In this document: positions 1-5,948 of the stretch, piece by piece | Position numbering within the stretch: the stretch's first letter is position 1 | Layout of the letters: each line of letters opens with the position of its first letter | From: Bradyrhizobium sp. sGM-13 | Lineage (GTDB): Bacteria > Pseudomonadota > Alphaproteobacteria > Rhizobiales > Xanthobacteraceae | Assembly (NCBI RefSeq): GCF_018398875.1 | Contig: NZ_JAGWDK010000039.1 | Location: forward strand, 1-44,196 | Length of the DNA: 44,196 nt | Direction of reading: 5' to 3' | Made by a program: the position numbers and the translations under genes | The notes under the pieces: generated by a model | Told to the model about the DNA's origin: nothing | Database searches by the model: none | Seen by the model: only the letters and a program-made list of their open reading frames with translations

Positions 1-2
1 CG

Positions 3-89
3 CTTGCCAATAAAATTGCGCGCATGGCCTGGGCCATGATGGTACGCGGAGAGCAGTTCAAAGAGCCAAGATTGCTGCCAGCAGCATAG
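3..89 (+). CDS. IS110/IS1111-family transposase, C-terminal end (cut by window edge)
   Basis: Reading from base 3, the last 28 codons before the TAG at 87-89 begin LANKIARMAWAMMVRG. This matches the 'LANK(L/I)AR(I/M)AW' tail found at the C-terminus of IS110-superfamily transposases (DEDD-type recombinases). The rest of the protein lies left of the window. The more than 200 bp of non-coding DNA before the probable element end suggests the IS1111 group, which carries its long non-coding part 3' of the gene. Recognition rests on this short tail alone. Confidence 0.7.
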   Translation, partial: LANKIARMAWAMMVRGEQFKEPRLLPAA

Positions 90-345
90 ACAATAGGAGT
101 TTCAACGATTGGCGAGGGCATGACGACGTAATGCAGATACGGTTGTTCCGGGGATTGGGAGAGCCCGTTTGGGTCAACGCACTTTCAAGTGCATGCGAAC
201 GATTGGGACCCGATCCGCGCAGAGCATTAGGGCCAGCGGCTACACCTGCCGCATCAACAGGCCGGACACGTGACCGCACCCGACCAATGCTGCAAAACGT
301 CAGAAAGTTCTTGCCAGGGCGCCGTCCACACGTGACCCAACTCGG
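90..345 (+). mobile_element. 3' non-coding end of the IS110/IS1111-type element
   Basis: No credible gene lies here. The stretch resembles, from memory, the conserved non-coding tail that follows IS110/IS1111-type transposase genes in rhizobia, including a segment near 228-290 (agggccagcggc, then gccggacacgtgaccgcacc) and a terminal part near 308-345. In the IS1111 group this region encodes the guide RNA (seekRNA/bridge RNA) that directs target choice. The exact right end was not determined; I place it near 345 from the loss of the familiar pattern. Confidence 0.5.
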
Positions 346-388
346 AAATGAGCCATCCGGCCGCTTACGAATCGATCAGTCTTGCTGA

Positions 389-591
389 CCAATTGACGGA
401 CCTCTGACTGTCGGACCTGCGATCGCCTCGCCGCTGATCCGCATAGTGCTGATGCAGGTCGCCGTGATCTTCGGCGCAATGCTGTCGGGCGATACGGCAC
501 CGTGGTGCCGTTCTACATCCTGATCGGCTTGAAGATGCTGTTCGATATCCGCTGGCCCTCTAAGAGGGCAAGGCAGGCGGAGGTTGAATAA
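389..591 (+). pseudogene. Frameshifted C-terminal fragment of a membrane protein (DUF6498-like)
   Basis: Two overlapping plus-strand frames read as one protein tail. Frame A (from 389) gives SPLIRIVLMQVAVIFGAMLS and runs to about 500. Frame B (502-591) gives VVPFYILIGLKMLFDIRW and ends at the TAA at 589-591. The join needs one frameshift near 500. The pattern of a hydrophobic helix, then 'LIxLKxLFD', then a short basic tail is like the C-terminus of DUF6498 membrane proteins as I recall them. No start codon or N-terminal part is present, so this is a decayed remnant beside the insertion sequence. Confidence 0.35.
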
Positions 592-683
592 CAAACGCCC
601 GCCTCGATGGCGCCGACGGGCGCCTGAATGATGGCCGAACGCGATTCTTGCGAACAAGGACGATCTCGATTCGATTGCGCCAT

Positions 684-1781
684 CTAGGCGGACGGGCCGC
701 TCAGAGCGTAGAGAAGGACCACTCCGGCCATGAAAACGACGATCAGCGCAGTCGAGTCGTAGCCCATCTTGAGGACCGTCCAGTTCCTTCGCTCGAGAAG
801 GCCGAGCAGCAGGATTCCGGTCATCACGATCGCAAGCATGCAAGCAACGAATTCGAACCGTCCTGTATGGTTCAGCACCGGGTCACCGATATAGACCACG
901 TCCGCCAGGAATATGAGGAGAAGGTTGAAGACGTTGGAGCCCAAAATGTCGCCGACGGCCAGGTGGTAACGCTTCAGCCGGACCGCCGCGGTGATCGTGC
1001 TCAGTTCGGGCAGGGAGGTGGACATTCCGACCAGCAAGAAGCCGACGAAACTCGTTCCAAGACCAGTCTGCTCGGCGAGCGCATCGCCGGAGACAGAAAG
1101 TAGGAACCCAGCGCCGAAAATGACCGCCGCGACCCCGATCAGCCCGACGATAAGCATTCTGAGACTTCCGCCCCGCGGCTTATGGACAGGTACGTTCGCG
1201 GAGTCGTCCTCTTCCTTGCCGTCCCGGCCGAGGGCCACCCAGACCCTCCGCTTCTCGTAGCGGGCGGACATCCACAAAGCACCCAGACAGAGCAGGAACA
1301 CGGCCGCTGACCAGATGCCGACTCCGAAGACAGGATAGTCGCCGGTCGCCATGGCGATGGAGATCACGGCGAGCACGATAACGACGAGCACTCCCTGGAG
1401 CAGGATGGCCGGCGTGGTGATGAAGGAGGTGAGCGCCTCGCGCCCGACCAACGGGTCGACTGCGGCGAGAAGGACGAGGTTGATGGATTCGCTGCCCAGA
1501 AGGTTATTGAGGGCGAGCAGCGGACTTGCCGTGAAGGCGGCGGTGGATACGGTGGAGATCTCGGTCAGGGAGACGATGCCGCCAAGCAGCAACATGCCGG
1601 CGAAACCGTGGCCCATTCCAGTGCGACTGGCCAGTTCGTCCACCAGCCGCACCATGCGCGTTCCGGTGATCCAGACAACGATCGCGCTGGCGGAGAAGAT
1701 GGCGATATTGATCCAGACGGACCAGCCGCTGAAATCGAGCAGTTCAGATAATGAGCCGATCCCATCCGCCATAGTGTTCAT
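684..1781 (-). CDS. CaCA-superfamily sodium/calcium (cation/proton) exchanger
   Basis: This is a 365-residue inner-membrane protein with about ten hydrophobic segments and an inverted-repeat layout. The second alpha repeat (about residues 252-295) keeps the family signatures GMSTSLPEL and VGDILGSNVFN. The first repeat (about 68-110) is diverged: GGIVSLTEIS and LLGSESIN replace the usual GTSLPE and GSN motifs. A charged cytosolic loop (about 174-208) separates the halves. The likely role is exchange of Ca2+ or a similar cation against Na+ or H+. The start overlaps the end of the upstream epimerase-fusion gene by 38 bases, so the two are probably co-transcribed and translationally coupled. Ion specificity cannot be read from sequence. 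Confidence 0.88.
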   Translation of the reverse strand: MNTMADGIGSLSELLDFSGWSVWINIAIFSASAIVVWITGTRMVRLVDELASRTGMGHGFAGMLLLGGIVSLTEISTVSTAAFTASPLLALNNLLGSESINLVLLAAVDPLVGREALTSFITTPAILLQGVLVVIVLAVISIAMATGDYPVFGVGIWSAAVFLLCLGALWMSARYEKRRVWVALGRDGKEEDDSANVPVHKPRGGSLRMLIVGLIGVAAVIFGAGFLLSVSGDALAEQTGLGTSFVGFLLVGMSTSLPELSTITAAVRLKRYHLAVGDILGSNVFNLLLIFLADVVYIGDPVLNHTGRFEFVACMLAIVMTGILLLGLLERRNWTVLKMGYDSTALIVVFMAGVVLLYALSGPSA

Positions 1782-4284
1782 CGCTGCGCGTCCCGCGTGG
1801 CAGGCTCAGTCCGATCAAGATAAGGCCCGCGGTCACGTCAAAGACGATGCCCGCCGTCACGCCGCCTTCGAACAGGAAGGGCGAGACGGCAATCCAGGCG
1901 CCAAGCGCGACGTTGAGGAACCGCACCGGCCGGGCGACCTCGGCCATGGCCGTGACGGCGACCATAATCACGATGCAGCCAACGACGTGGTCGCTGAAAT
2001 AGAGCCGCGGCTCAGTACCGACGACGAGCGGCGTAGTCATCAGCAGCGCGCCGAGTGCGGTGCTGGCGACCAGCGTCCACGGATAATTGACGCCGCCGGT
2101 GATGAAATCGCGCAGGACCTGCCCGACAGGACGGTCGAGGTCCGGCTCCGGCGTCTGGTTCTCAGACAAAGCCGGGCCGCCCGTCCAGAAGGTGCGCCAG
2201 AACGGCTCGCCGGCCCGCGCGGCGCGGCGGAGATATTGGCAGGTCGCCAGCACCTCGTCGATCGAATAGGGGATCAGCACCACTGTCACCGCGGCCTGGA
2301 GGATGCAGAGCGTGCACAACGCTCCGATCAGCGGCGGCTGAATTATGATGAAACTGACGCTGACGATGCCGAGTGGGATGATCAGCAAACCGAAGAGCAG
2401 CACCATCCACGGCATTGTCCGCCAGCGGCGGCGGTCACCAATGGCGCCGGCGAGGATGTCCAGCGCGTAGGCGAACGCGCCGAACCCCGCGTCGGCGATG
2501 GGAAACCCCTTCGACACCCATGAGGTCACGACGGCCTCACTGCCGTTCTTCGTCATCGATGTGCCTGGCCCGAAGAAGGGATCCCACAGCCCATCGATAT
2601 GACCGAGTTGAAAGGCCGCGAGATAGCGCGACACGAACAGACCCACAAAGGCAAGCGCGACGATCGGGATGCGCTGCGTGAAGGAGGATGGCGAATAGCT
2701 CCATCCGAGAGGCCGGTCATCGTCCGCCGCCAGCGCGCGGCGGCTGATCCCCGGTGTGGGCGCCACCATCACGGCGAACACGACGACTAGCATGCCCAGA
2801 AGCGTATCGACCGAATAGGCGGCCGCGCTCGTCGTCCAGAAGACAAGCGGCGCGAACATCACCCATACTCCGACGGAGGCCGTGAGCCATTGTACCCAGA
2901 TGCGGCGGCGCGACATCCCCGTGAGAGCAAAGCCCAGAATCAGGAAACCCGAGACCATCTCGCTTGCGCCCAGCCAGGCGTTGCGGACTTCGGCCGGCGC
3001 GATTTCGTGGCCGAGCGCCGGCGGAGCAAGAGCGGTGACCGGGTCAAACAGCCCTTGGATAAACGGAGAAGCGATCAGCCAAAGCGCCAACGCCGCGTTG
3101 GAGAGCGGCGCCCAGAGCGTCAGCGCACGGTACCGCTCAACCGCCGCTTTCACTTCCTTTTCGCTGCGCTCCAATGGCTTCTTGAGACGCTGTTCCGCCT
3201 GCTCGAGTTCGGGTTCCGAAGCGGCCACCGCCGAAGGTTCGAGCTTATTCTTGACGTACCAAGTGGTCGGATCCTCCTTCAGCCGGCTGATCATCTCCGG
3301 CAGGACGCCACTGAGGCTGTGGCGGGGCCTCCAGCCGAGCAGGGTCTTCGCACGCGAAATGTCGATCTCGAAGTGATCATCCGAATTCTCGATCATCCAG
3401 GATCGGATATCAGCATCCTCGCCGAGCACCTTGTCCTGGACCCAAGAGCCGAGCTTGGTGACGCTCTTTGGCAGCGCGAGTGTCTGCCAGTCCTCGCCAT
3501 GGACGAGCCGGCCGATGCGCTTCTGCAAATCCTCGTAGGAGAGCGTCTCCTCTTCGCCGATAAGGAGCTGCGTCTCGTCCGGAAGCTCCGCGCGGCGGTC
3601 CACCGTCCGCGCCACGGCATCGACGAGATCGTCCCGGTGCAGGTAGGGCTGGCCGTGACTGATGTCGCCGGTGAAGAGATAAGCGGTCGGCAGGCGCTCG
3701 AAAATGCGGGCAATCTGCTGGGCTATGAAGGTTGCCCGGCAATCCTCGTCATATACGCCCGCCAGCCGCAGGACCACCGTCTTGATACCGCCCCGCCTCT
3801 CGGCGATCAGCGCTTCGGTCTTGGCCTTGGATCTCGGATAGGCCCAAGGTGGATCGAGCGGCGAATCCTCATTGATCCGCACGGCCTTTTCCGGACTCGG
3901 GGCATGCACGAGCAGCGTGCTGGAGAAGACGAACTGCCCGGTCTCGAATTTCTGCAGCGCGTCGAGGAGACGGCGCGTGCCCTGCACTGTGACGGCATCA
4001 TATTTCGGGTTGTCTTCCCCGGTCGTGTCGTAATACGCGGCGAGATGGATGACCGATGCGATGCGATCGCCCGCGCGCTTGCGGACCTCCTCAAGGGTCT
4101 CAGCCACGCTCCGGTCCGAGGTCAGATCGATCTCGATCGTCACCATGCCCTCGGGCGGATTCTTCGGCTGCGCGACATCGAGCCCGATCACGCGATAGCG
4201 ATCCAAAAGGCTCCGCACGATCGCTTGGCCGAGAAAGCCGCTTGAGCCGGTGATGAGCACGGTCGGAAGCCTGGTTCTCGGCAT
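1744..4284 (-). CDS. NAD-dependent epimerase fused to SPW and VKOR-like membrane domains
   Basis: The protein has 846 residues. Residues 1-310 form an extended-SDR Rossmann domain (TGSSGFLG near residue 12; the active-site Tyr/Lys region is YPRSK). After a charged linker (about 345-380) come membrane segments. SPW-type repeats appear near residue 395 (ALWLIASPF) and near 795 (GAWIAVSPF). Between them is a multi-helix block with a CTLC motif near residues 658-661, the CxxC expected in vitamin K epoxide reductase-like proteins. The soluble domain should act on a nucleotide sugar or similar substrate at the membrane; the VKOR-like block may do quinone-linked thiol chemistry. The substrate is unknown. 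It is first gene of a two-gene unit with the CaCA exchanger, with a GGAAC-N16-AGTT promoter motif just upstream. Confidence 0.8.
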   Translation of the reverse strand: MPRTRLPTVLITGSSGFLGQAIVRSLLDRYRVIGLDVAQPKNPPEGMVTIEIDLTSDRSVAETLEEVRKRAGDRIASVIHLAAYYDTTGEDNPKYDAVTVQGTRRLLDALQKFETGQFVFSSTLLVHAPSPEKAVRINEDSPLDPPWAYPRSKAKTEALIAERRGGIKTVVLRLAGVYDEDCRATFIAQQIARIFERLPTAYLFTGDISHGQPYLHRDDLVDAVARTVDRRAELPDETQLLIGEEETLSYEDLQKRIGRLVHGEDWQTLALPKSVTKLGSWVQDKVLGEDADIRSWMIENSDDHFEIDISRAKTLLGWRPRHSLSGVLPEMISRLKEDPTTWYVKNKLEPSAVAASEPELEQAEQRLKKPLERSEKEVKAAVERYRALTLWAPLSNAALALWLIASPFIQGLFDPVTALAPPALGHEIAPAEVRNAWLGASEMVSGFLILGFALTGMSRRRIWVQWLTASVGVWVMFAPLVFWTTSAAAYSVDTLLGMLVVVFAVMVAPTPGISRRALAADDDRPLGWSYSPSSFTQRIPIVALAFVGLFVSRYLAAFQLGHIDGLWDPFFGPGTSMTKNGSEAVVTSWVSKGFPIADAGFGAFAYALDILAGAIGDRRRWRTMPWMVLLFGLLIIPLGIVSVSFIIIQPPLIGALCTLCILQAAVTVVLIPYSIDEVLATCQYLRRAARAGEPFWRTFWTGGPALSENQTPEPDLDRPVGQVLRDFITGGVNYPWTLVASTALGALLMTTPLVVGTEPRLYFSDHVVGCIVIMVAVTAMAEVARPVRFLNVALGAWIAVSPFLFEGGVTAGIVFDVTAGLILIGLSLPRGTRSDEHYGGWDRLII

Positions 4285-4317
4285 CTGTTCTCTCGGAAGC
4301 GACCTCCCTGCGGGGCC

Positions 4318-4342
4318 AACTCAAGCTTAGGGACAAGGTTCC
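4318..4342 (-). promoter_or_regulatory. Candidate EcfG-type promoter for the epimerase-fusion/exchanger unit
   Basis: Read on the minus strand: GGAAC (4342-4338), 16 bases, then AGTT (4321-4318). The alphaproteobacterial general-stress sigma factor EcfG recognises GGAAC-N16/17-CGTT, and this site differs only in the first base of the -10 element. A transcript starting near 4310 would have a leader of about 26 bases before the ATG at 4284, including a GGGAGG. Confidence 0.5.
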
Positions 4343-4394
4343 TGACGTCGTGGGAGACAGCCGCCAACACGCATCGCCTTCAGCAATGCTGCGT

Positions 4395-4419
4395 GGAACA
4401 GCGATCTTCGGCTGACGTT
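4395..4419 (+). promoter_or_regulatory. Candidate EcfG-type promoter, perfect consensus, plus strand
   Basis: GGAAC (4395-4399), 16 bases, CGTT (4416-4419) match the EcfG consensus exactly. It points right into a decayed exchanger fragment (4439-4534) rather than an intact gene. The next likely start codons are more than 430 bases away. It may be an orphan left after gene loss, or may drive a long leader to the small genes after 4858. Confidence 0.5.
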
Positions 4420-4438
4420 TTGGTGCCCGGAGGAACAC

Positions 4439-4534
4439 GGTGTTCGAGGATCTCGCGAGGTCGTCGGCGATATCGTCGGGACCAACCTGTTCAAGATCGC
4501 TGCGATCGCCGCACCGCTTATACGCATCGTTTAA
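4439..4534 (+). pseudogene. Fragment of a CaCA exchanger (alpha-repeat end)
   Basis: The plus-strand frame ending at TAA 4532-4534 reads REVVGDIVGTNLFKIAAIAA before the terminal PLIRIV. Compare AVGDILGSNVFNLLLI in the intact exchanger at 684-1781: the G-D-I-(V/L)-G-(T/S)-N-(L/V)-F core is shared. No upstream exchanger sequence is in frame. It is therefore a short remnant, perhaps of a second exchanger that once lay divergent to the intact unit. It is brief, so the family call rests on one motif. Confidence 0.45.
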
Positions 4535-4857
4535 CGGTGCACCGGGAAAATCCTGACGCAAGGTGCTTGCCCCTTTGTGTTCTAGTTTGATGGTGAACGG
4601 TGTCCTATGCGCTTTCTGCGGCGAATTGCAGTCGCTCGCATGTCGAGCACGCATCTGACCAAGAGAAAGGCGGAGTGACAGAAACTTAATATTGTCACAC
4701 TGGCGCTTCTCAGGAACGCAACATATTTCGTTATCACCGGTCGGATATTTCGGTATCACCGCTCCGCACTTGGCCTTCATCGATGATGAGGCCGCCAGTC
4801 GCGCTCCCTTCAAATAAACAATGCCCTTAAAGTGCGCCTTGAAAGTAGGCAACGCAG
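4535..4857. other. Intergenic stretch without a recognisable gene
   Basis: No protein-like frame was found in this stretch, which is locally AT-richer than its flanks (about 4680-4830). The only structure seen is the 17-base direct repeat at 4723-4761. It presumably holds the promoter region of the small genes that follow. Confidence 0.6.
4723..4761. repeat. 17-base direct repeat with 22-base period
   Basis: The copies are 4723-4739 (atatttcgttatcaccg) and 4745-4761 (atatttcggtatcaccg). They agree at 16 of 17 positions and their starts are 22 bases apart, about two helical turns, so both would lie on the same DNA face. This arrangement is typical of a regulator binding as two protomers or dimers. 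No regulator gene is adjacent. Confidence 0.55.
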
Positions 4858-4974
4858 TTGCGCAAGCAGGCTGAGCGCGAGCTCCTGGTTCGTAAAGCCC
4901 GCCGAGCCGAGACGGCTTCTCATATGATCGAGTGGCTGGCCTCGGACCCAAGCAAGCAAGATAGGATCAAATAG
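4858..4974 (+). CDS. Very small orphan protein (38 aa), uncertain
   Basis: The frame from a TTG at 4858 reads RKQAERELLVRKARRAETAS, continues to MIEWLASDPSKQ and stops at TAG 4972-4974, two bases before the next ATG. The charged, helical composition looks like small orphan proteins common in Bradyrhizobium. No strong ribosome-binding site precedes the TTG, and the frame is closed upstream by a TAG at 4846. It may be a genuine leader-type gene or the tail of a broken one. Confidence 0.3.
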   Translation: MRKQAERELLVRKARRAETASHMIEWLASDPSKQDRIK

Positions 4975-4976
4975 AA

Positions 4977-5204
4977 ATGGCTATTTTTCGCCTATTGGAG
5001 AACTCTTCCTTGGAACTGGGGCCGAAGGAGGTTAACTGCATTATAGAGGCATACGAGCAAACGTTGCACACCCTCTGCGTCAAGGATCGCGACGATCCCC
5101 TCACGGAAATGATTGCGAAGATGATCATCAAGATCGCGCAAACTGGTCTCTATGATCCGGCACAGCTTCCAGCTCTGGCAATCAAAGAACTAGGCGTCCG
5201 GTAA
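4977..5204 (+). CDS. Small conserved hypothetical protein (75 aa)
   Basis: The protein is soluble and mostly helical, with no signal peptide or metal motif. Its N-terminus is MAIFRLLENSSLELGPKEV. The sequence has normal amino-acid balance with an acidic/hydrophobic repeat pattern and resembles orphan proteins widespread in Bradyrhizobium and relatives. A rho-independent-type hairpin follows the stop codon directly. Function is unknown. Confidence 0.65.
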   Translation: MAIFRLLENSSLELGPKEVNCIIEAYEQTLHTLCVKDRDDPLTEMIAKMIIKIAQTGLYDPAQLPALAIKELGVR

Positions 5205-5231
5205 GGCCGCCGCAGTTGGCGGCCTCGTTTT
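5205..5231 (+). terminator. Rho-independent terminator after the 75-aa gene
   Basis: A perfect 7-bp GC stem, ggccgcc (5205-5211) and ggcggcc (5218-5224), encloses a 6-base loop and is followed by tcgtttt. It begins at the base after the stop codon of 4977-5204. The ribosome-binding site of the next gene (ggagag, 5232-5237) follows at once, so it may act as an attenuator between the two small genes. Confidence 0.7.
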
Positions 5232-5246
5232 GGAGAGAGCGTTACA

Positions 5247-5483
5247 GTGACAGAATATCGCGCCTACCTCATTGGCTCGGATGGCCATTTCGAAAGCTCC
5301 CGCGCGTTCGTCTGCGACACTGACGAGAACGCTATCGTGTGGGCAAAGCAGATGGTGGGCCAGCAGCCCGCGGAGCTCTGGAGCGGGACGCGGCTGGTTC
5401 AACGCTTGTCCCCTCCCGACGAACAACGGGCCGTCAGCCATGAAGTTCATGAAGGTCGATTGGTGCCAAAGGGCGAAACGTAG
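5247..5483 (+). CDS. Small conserved hypothetical protein (78 aa)
   Basis: The GTG start at 5247 is preceded by ggagag at 5232-5237. The protein begins MTEYRAYLIGSDGHFESS and contains AIVWAKQMV and ELWSGTRLVQRL. I recognise this pattern (Y-R-A-Y-x-I-G-x-D-G-H-F near the N-terminus, E-L-W-S-G-x-R-L-V near the C-terminus) from small orphan proteins of Bradyrhizobium and relatives. It probably folds as a small alpha/beta protein. Function is unknown. Confidence 0.75.
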   Translation: MTEYRAYLIGSDGHFESSRAFVCDTDENAIVWAKQMVGQQPAELWSGTRLVQRLSPPDEQRAVSHEVHEGRLVPKGET

Positions 5484-5881
5484 GTTACCTCCCGTTTGGG
5501 TTGGGCGAAGTCGCCTTTGGCACGTCGCGTCATTTCGCTGCGCTGCGGAATGTGGTCGCTATCCGGGCATAGCGGACTTTGGCAAGCCGTCCGCCCGGCA
5601 GATTTATAATTTCACGGCCTAGATTGCTCGAACTGCATTCATGCCAGCAGCCACTTGGCTACTTTGCATGGGGTTGTTTTCGATATTTAGTGGGAGTGAG
5701 ACCGGTGCCGGTCTCGCGGCTGTCGTCCCGGTGATGATCGTGGGATCGCTTGCCGAGCCGTAGCTCGCCGCCGCACGGCCCGCCTTCGCCCTTCGGGCTA
5801 CGGCGCGGCAGCCTTCACTCGCTTCGCGAGCATCACTCCGTCGAGCTGTTCCACTCCGTCGAGCTGTTCGCCATTCGAATA
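5484..5881. other. Intergenic region with inverted and tandem repeats, no gene
   Basis: I see no convincing coding frame here. An inverted repeat at 5698-5715 (gagaccg, 4-base loop, cggtctc) lacks a T-run. Segments such as cttcgcccttcgggctacgg (about 5785-5805) are of a kind I associate with dispersed low-value repeats in these genomes. The tandem duplication at 5834-5869 is listed separately. Confidence 0.5.
5834..5869. repeat. Perfect 18-bp tandem duplication
   Basis: The unit cactccgtcgagctgttc occurs at 5834-5851 and again at 5852-5869 with no mismatch and no spacer. It lies just upstream of the candidate EcfG promoter of the ThDP enzyme. A perfect duplication suggests recent slippage. 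Confidence 0.9.
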
Positions 5882-5906
5882 GGAACCTGCGGCGACGCAG
5901 CGGGTT
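5882..5906 (+). promoter_or_regulatory. Candidate EcfG-type promoter for the ThDP enzyme
   Basis: GGAAC (5882-5886), 16 bases, GGTT (5903-5906) differ from the EcfG consensus GGAAC-N16/17-CGTT only at the first -10 base. The -10 element lies 43 bases before the ATG at 5949, a natural distance for transcription of that gene. Confidence 0.5.
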
Positions 5907-5948
5907 CTTCAACCGGGCGACAACTCAACACGGTATCGGACGAATCCG

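Noticed and set aside
2890..4245. Long plus-strand frame of 451 codons opposite the epimerase fusion
   Set aside because: It is Arg- and Asp-rich, has no family motifs, and lies antisense to a gene with clear motifs. It is a GC-rich shadow.
4393..4590. Arg-rich plus-strand frame over the exchanger remnant
   Set aside because: The neighbouring frame carries the exchanger motif (GDIVGTNLF). This one is an arginine-rich shadow.
5698..5715. gagaccg/cggtctc hairpin as a terminator
   Set aside because: It is followed by a GC-rich stretch without a T-run and lies 215 bases from the nearest gene end.
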